DNA of 64,000 nucleotides from Cupriavidus numazuensis. GTDB taxonomy: Bacteria > Pseudomonadota > Gammaproteobacteria > Burkholderiales > Burkholderiaceae. The first letter of the stretch is position 1. Every line of letters begins with the position of its first letter. A program made the translations under genes and the position numbers. Shown one piece after another: positions 60,684 to 64,000 of the stretch. The notes beneath the pieces were generated by a model. The model had not been told where the DNA came from and searched no databases. It saw only the letters and a program-made list of their open reading frames with translations. The stretch is from contig NZ_CAJPVI010000017.1 in NCBI RefSeq assembly GCF_905397435.1, forward strand, positions 86,362 to 150,361, written 5' to 3'.

Positions 60684-61055
60684 ATGCTCCCTTTCTTGCG
60701 ACGACTACTTTCGGCAAGCTTGACTGCGATGTTGCTGGTCTGCGCTTGCAGCTACGCGCACGGGCAACAGGTTGTCAAAATTGGCGTGTCCAGCCCTCTG
60801 ACCGGAATTAACGCCGCTCATGGCAAGGACATGCAGAACGGCGTTCGTCTCGCTATTGAAGAAGCCAATGCACAGCAATTCAAGCTGGGCGGCAAGGATG
60901 TCCGCTTCGAACTCCATGCGGTCGATGGCCAGAGCGACCCGCGCATCGGGAAAATTGCGTTCGATGCGAACGGCGACCTGAAGAACCCGACCTCGACGCT
61001 CTATGAAGTCAAGGATGGCCGCTGGGTCCCGGTCACCACGGTGGGGGCCGATTGA
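60684..61055 (+). pseudogene. branched-chain amino-acid (LivK-type) binding protein gene with internal deletion
   Basis: The 123-residue frame has an intact signal peptide (LLSASLTAMLLVCACSYAHG) and the LivK-like N-terminus QQVVKIGVSSPLTGINAAHG, then GVRLAIEEANAQQFKLGGKD to VDGQSDPRI. It then jumps straight to GKIAFDANGDLKNPTSTLYE, the usual C-terminus near residue 350. About 230-240 residues are missing with the frame kept, so neither lobe could close on a ligand. It ends in a GGCCGATTGA repeat that supplies the stop codon. It is best read as a decayed gene. Confidence 0.75.
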
Positions 61056-61305
61056 GGCCGATTGAGGCCGATTGAGCTGATGGCGCGCCAATGACAAGCG
61101 GAAGGGCATGCAAGCCATCGAGGTCAGCGCAAGGGTCGACTGGTTCCTGGCAGAGGGCTGAGAGCAGCGCCCTGGCTTCGCGCAGGTCCGCGGTGTCGAA
61201 GCCTTCGCTGAACCAGCCATAGCTTTCGGAGAGCAACGGGCGGGCCTCTGCCTGCCGGCCCTGCTGCAGCCACAGCCGACTCAGAGACACCGCAGCGCGC
61301 AATGC
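61033..61305 (-). pseudogene. C-terminal fragment of an AAA/TPR (cyclase- or LuxR-like) regulator cut by IS66
   Basis: The frame enters from the insertion boundary and reads LRAAVSLSRLWLQQGRQAEA then GWFSEGFDTADLREARALL. This is the typical C-terminal TPR end of large ATPase regulators and adenylate-cyclase-like proteins. The N-terminal part would lie beyond the right end of the element. It has no start of its own. The end of the frame runs into the livK remnant, overlapping it by 23 bases. Confidence 0.65.
61047..61076 (+). repeat. three tandem GGCCGATTGA units
   Basis: The ten-base unit GGCCGATTGA occurs three times in a row (61047, 61057, 61067). It lies at the junction between the livK remnant and the following gene fragment, where a TGA inside the first unit ends the livK frame. 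It is likely a slippage or deletion scar. Confidence 0.75.
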
Positions 61306-61360
61306 GTAACCGTCAGCGGAACCCGTCTGGCGAGTAGTGGGCGGCGATGAGAAGGTAGAG

Positions 61361-61385
61361 GCTTCACGATCTCTGGGAGTGAAGC
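61361..61385 (+). promoter_or_regulatory. hairpin around the tnpA ribosome binding site
   Basis: GCTTCAC (61361-61367) pairs with GTGAAGC (61379-61385) and places GGGAG in or at the loop, two bases before the tnpA start at 61387. Such a fold could limit transposase translation. Confidence 0.5.
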
Positions 61386-61386
61386 G

Positions 61387-61800
61387 ATGGCCGATCAGCG
61401 GGAAGGTAAGAGCGGACGATCTGGGTCAAGGTATGACCGCCACGATGAGGCTTTCTGGCGCGATCTACTGGCGCAATGGGGTCACAGCGGCGGGAGCATC
61501 CGTGCCTTCTGCCGGCAGCACGGCTTGGCGGTCAGCACTTTCGGCTTGTGGCGCAAGCGCTTGAGCCACGCGCAGCAATCGCCGGTGGCGCCGCCAATGT
61601 CTTTGACTGCGGACACAGCATTCATCGCCGCGGCAACGGTTGCAGTGCCGACTGTCGTGCCGGCGAGCGACCCGCTACCGTCGAAGTCTCGCGACCAGGT
61701 GGTCGTCACGCTCGGCGGCGCACGTATCGAGCTGAGTGGCGTGCATGCCGAACGCATCGTGCGCTTCGTGCTGGGGCAGTTGGGAGGCGGCCGGTGCTGA
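61387..61800 (+). CDS. tnpA: IS66 accessory protein TnpA
   Basis: This 137-residue protein has the IS66 OrfA/TnpA pattern: EAFWRDLLAQWGHSGGSIRA and FCRQHGLAVSTFGLWRKRL form the helix-turn-helix. A variable alanine/proline linker and the conserved end ELSGVHAERIVRFVLGQLGG follow. It likely binds element DNA. Its stop overlaps the GTG start of tnpB. Confidence 0.9.
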   Translation: MADQREGKSGRSGSRYDRHDEAFWRDLLAQWGHSGGSIRAFCRQHGLAVSTFGLWRKRLSHAQQSPVAPPMSLTADTAFIAAATVAVPTVVPASDPLPSKSRDQVVVTLGGARIELSGVHAERIVRFVLGQLGGGRC

Positions 61801-62141
61801 TCGGCGGCGATGTGCAGGCTTTCATCTGCCGTGACGCGGTCGACATGCGCAAGTCCATCGACGGCCTATCGTATCTGGTGGAGCCGTTGCTGGCCAAGAG
61901 TCCGCTGTCGGGGAACCTGTTTGTCTTCGTCGGCCGCGATCGATCGAAGGTCAAGATTCTGTATTGGGACCGCACCGGCTTCGCGTTGTGGTACAAGCGG
62001 CTTTCGCACGGCCGGTTTCCATCGCCCGCGACGCTAGCCCAGCGTGGCTTCACGCTGGCCGAACTGAACGCCTGGCTCGAAGGCATCGAGATCCCGGCGG
62101 TTCGACCCCACCGCACTGTCACGGCCACGCGCGTCTTGTGA
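61794..62141 (+). CDS. tnpB: IS66 accessory protein TnpB
   Basis: This 115-residue protein starts with GTG at 61794 inside the end of tnpA, behind GGGAGGCGGCCG. It shows the IS66 Orf2 signature: AVDMRKSIDGLSYLVEPLLA, LFVFVGRDRSKVKILYWDRT and GFALWYKRLSHGRFPSP. The protein is required with TnpA and TnpC for IS66 transposition; its exact role is unsettled. Overlapping starts indicate coupled translation. Confidence 0.93.
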   Translation: MLIGGDVQAFICRDAVDMRKSIDGLSYLVEPLLAKSPLSGNLFVFVGRDRSKVKILYWDRTGFALWYKRLSHGRFPSPATLAQRGFTLAELNAWLEGIEIPAVRPHRTVTATRVL

Positions 62142-62177
62142 CTTGTAAACCTGTCGGCGCTGGCGCATCATGGCACC

Positions 62178-63689
62178 ATGCTTCCGGTACTGACACCCTC
62201 CGACCTGCCAGCCGATCTCGAGGCGGTACGTACTCTCGCGCTGGAGCAGAACCGGCTCGCCCGCACGCTGTGGGAGCAACTCGAGATCCTGAAGCACCAG
62301 GTCGCGCAGCTTAACCGCGCGCAGTTCGGCGCCAGTTCCGAGCGTCTGCCGGGGCAGGCCGAACTCTTTGCGCAACCGCTGGACCTGCCTTCACCGCCGG
62401 CGACGCCGGAGGTGAAGGTGGCGTGCCACACCCGCAAGGGCCGCCCGGCCTTGCCCAAGGACCTGCCGCGCACGCGCATCGAATACGACCTGTCCGAGGC
62501 GCAGAAGGCAAGCTTCGACTCCCTGGAGCGCATCGGCGAGGAGCGCAGCGAGACGCTGCACTACGAGCCGGCCAAGCTCCGCGTAATCGAGCACATCCGC
62601 TTCAAGTATGTGGCCACCAAGGATGGCGAGTCCACGATCGTGACCGCCGCCGCGCAACCCTCGCCGCTGCCCAAGAGCAACGCCAGCGCCGGGCTGCTGG
62701 CCAGCATCCAGGTCGACACCTTCGTGGACCACCTGCCGATCAATCGGCAGGAGACGCGCTATGCGCGCCTGGGCGTGCACCTGCCAAGGGCTACCCTGTG
62801 CGAATGGAAGCTGGCTTCTGCCGAGCTGCTGGCCACGCTGCTGCCGCCGTTGCGCAACCACGTCCTGCAGGCGCCGCGGCTGCACCTGGACGACACCACG
62901 CTGCCACTACTCGAGCGCGGGCGCACCACTACCCGACAGACCTATCTATGGGGCTACCTCGGGGCCGGGCAGCGGCAGGAGAACGGCTTATGGGTCGACC
63001 ACCCGCCAGCGGTGCTGTTCGAGTTCGCTGAATCCCGCGCCGGCGCCCATCCCCTGAACTTCCTGCGCGACTATCATGGCTACCTGCAGGCGGATGCCTA
63101 CAGCGGCCACGATGCGCTTTACCGTACCGGCCGGATCATCGAGGTCGGATGCTGGGCGCATTGCCGCCGACGCTTCTTCGAGATCGCCAAGGCCCAGAAG
63201 ACACCAGGGCTGGCCGCGCAGGCATTGGCGTGGATTGGCAAGCTGTATGCCATCGAAGCCGGCATCAAGGACAAGTCACCGGAGCACAAGCTGGCGGTGC
63301 GCCAGGCCGATGCTGTGCCGTTGCTGGTGCAGTTCCACCAGTGGCTGCAGGGTAACGCCCATGGCCTGCTCGCCAGGCAGCCGCTGGCACAAGCCTTCGG
63401 CTACGCGCTGCGGCACTGGCAGGCGCTGGTGCGCTACACCGAGAGCGGCATCCTTGAGCCCGATAACAATCGCCTCGAGCGCGCGATCCGCCCGATTGCC
63501 TTGGGCAGGGCGGGCTGGATGTTCGCTGGCTCACCGCGCGGCGCGCGCGCCGCTGCCACGATGTATTCCTTGCTCGGGACCTGCCGCCTGAACGGCATCG
63601 AGCCCTATGGCTGGCTCAAGGAGACGCTGGAGCGCCTGCCGGCCCACCCGATCAGTCAGGTCCACGAACTGTTGCCGCTGGCGCGCTAA
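62178..63689 (+). CDS. tnpC: IS66 transposase TnpC
   Basis: This 503-residue DDE transposase has an N-terminal coiled-coil (LALEQNRLARTLWEQLEILK) and QLNRAQFGASSERLPGQAEL. The central catalytic part includes LHLDDTTLPLL and HGYLQADAYSGHDALYR. The late segment ESGILEPDNNRLERAIRPIA carries the last acidic residue, and the IS66 C-terminus LLGTCRLNGIEPYGWLKETL is intact. The usual CxxC zinc motif before the catalytic region is replaced (KYVATKDGES). The chain is complete, so the element may be active. Confidence 0.94.
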   Translation: MLPVLTPSDLPADLEAVRTLALEQNRLARTLWEQLEILKHQVAQLNRAQFGASSERLPGQAELFAQPLDLPSPPATPEVKVACHTRKGRPALPKDLPRTRIEYDLSEAQKASFDSLERIGEERSETLHYEPAKLRVIEHIRFKYVATKDGESTIVTAAAQPSPLPKSNASAGLLASIQVDTFVDHLPINRQETRYARLGVHLPRATLCEWKLASAELLATLLPPLRNHVLQAPRLHLDDTTLPLLERGRTTTRQTYLWGYLGAGQRQENGLWVDHPPAVLFEFAESRAGAHPLNFLRDYHGYLQADAYSGHDALYRTGRIIEVGCWAHCRRRFFEIAKAQKTPGLAAQALAWIGKLYAIEAGIKDKSPEHKLAVRQADAVPLLVQFHQWLQGNAHGLLARQPLAQAFGYALRHWQALVRYTESGILEPDNNRLERAIRPIALGRAGWMFAGSPRGARAAATMYSLLGTCRLNGIEPYGWLKETLERLPAHPISQVHELLPLAR

Positions 63690-63705
63690 CCGCTACACTG
63701 CGCGT

Positions 63706-64000
63706 CATGGACATCCCTGACGCTCTGCGCCTGGCCCCAAGTGCCGACCTGTACCGCCTGTATCTGACCATCGGGCGAATGATCAACGATCCCAAGCGTA
63801 TCCTCGAGGTCCGCAGGCACCTGCATATCGGTATGACTGTGGATTACGTCGCCGACGATCTCACCCAGCCGGTGCGCCAGGGGCGCATCCTCGAACTGCG
63901 TCAGACCCAAGCGGTGGTCCAGGACACCACCAGCGGCCGCCACTGGATCCTGCCTTACGCCGCCGTGCTCGCCGAGCCCACTAGCGCCGCGCAGCAACCG
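63706..64000 (+). CDS. extra IS66-associated small protein, partial (runs off window)
   Basis: The frame from the ATG at 63706 stays open to the last base, 98 residues: it begins MDIPDALRLAPSADLYRLYL and continues through KRILEVRRHLHIGMTVDYVA and TSGRHWILPYAAVLAE. No signal peptide is seen. It begins 16 bases behind tnpC, in the same direction, so it is probably carried by the element. No function is known to me. Confidence 0.65.

Larger units (their letters stand above)
61306..64000 (+). mobile_element. IS66-family insertion sequence (right end outside window)
   Basis: The left boundary is placed at 61306, where the interrupted host frame stops being recognisable and GTAACCGTCAGCGG begins, an IS66-like end. 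The element carries tnpA, tnpB, tnpC and a further small frame at 63706, all on the plus strand. Its right end and the other terminal repeat are outside the window. The eight host bases before it (61298-61305) would be the target duplication. Confidence 0.85.

Noticed and set aside
1..64000. tRNA, rRNA, CRISPR or prophage regions
   Set aside because: No such structure, repeat-spacer pattern or phage structural gene was found by reading the window.

Overview
The window is GC-rich, densely coded DNA of a free-living beta-proteobacterium, most likely a Cupriavidus- or Ralstonia-type Burkholderiaceae. This is judged from protein style, not from a database search. The signs are four Bug/TctC-type periplasmic receptors, several LysR/IclR/GntR/TetR-controlled catabolic operons, a recurrent GGAGACA-type ribosome binding site, a trimeric porin and a full-length pyruvate carboxylase. 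No rRNA, tRNA or CRISPR array was seen.

Layout. 1-5870: tail of an acyl-CoA dehydrogenase, then Bug receptor, TauD/TfdA dioxygenase, aldehyde dehydrogenase and GMC alcohol oxidase. 5969-13031: small pilin-like secreted protein, serA, an SmpA-like lipoprotein, two divergent universal stress genes that share an intergenic region with two FNR-type boxes, a cysteine synthase and a YbaL-type K+/H+ antiporter. 13353-15050: LysR and AraC-like regulators. 15561-22504: catabolic operon (CitE-like lyase, MaoC hydratase, acyl-CoA dehydrogenase, two family III CoA-transferases, Bug receptor, IclR) resembling itaconate/C5-dicarboxylate degradation. 22535-26541: NTF2-like protein, OsmC-like protein, a small proline-rich protein with a double-glycine leader, thiolase and PanE-like reductase. 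26560-32220: Bug receptor and GntR/UTRA regulator, then a lyase plus aconitase-type hydratase operon resembling 2,3-dimethylmalate metabolism, ending in a PEBP-family gene. 32217-35651: Tat-exported epoxide-hydrolase-like enzyme and an alkylation-repair group (Ada, 2OG-Fe oxygenase, stand-alone Ada-type metal-binding protein). 35782-38256: CitMHS citrate transporter with a periplasmic binding protein. 38544-43350: PNPOx-like flavoprotein, GST, LysR, YcaC-like hydrolase, DnaJ-like protein. 43404-45482: SDR, TetR and HCCA-isomerase-like genes with a repeated TetR operator. 45479-47716: porin and Bug receptor. 48052-52373: CoA ligase, thiolase, SDR and enoyl-CoA hydratase. 52436-56796: four-gene salicylate-5-hydroxylase-like Rieske oxygenase with a NahR-like regulator. 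56851-60360: pyruvate carboxylase. 60684-64000: decayed end with a livK-type gene that has lost its middle, a gene tail cut by an insertion, and an IS66-family element running off the window.

How it fits together. Most of the window serves scavenging and oxidation of organic acids and aromatics. Porin and Bug receptors would capture substrates, CoA-transferases or a CoA ligase activate them, and hydratase, dehydrogenase, thiolase or lyase steps deliver acetyl-CoA, pyruvate or similar. Pyruvate carboxylase would replenish oxaloacetate. Local regulators sit beside their operons, and palindromes in several intergenic regions look like their operators.
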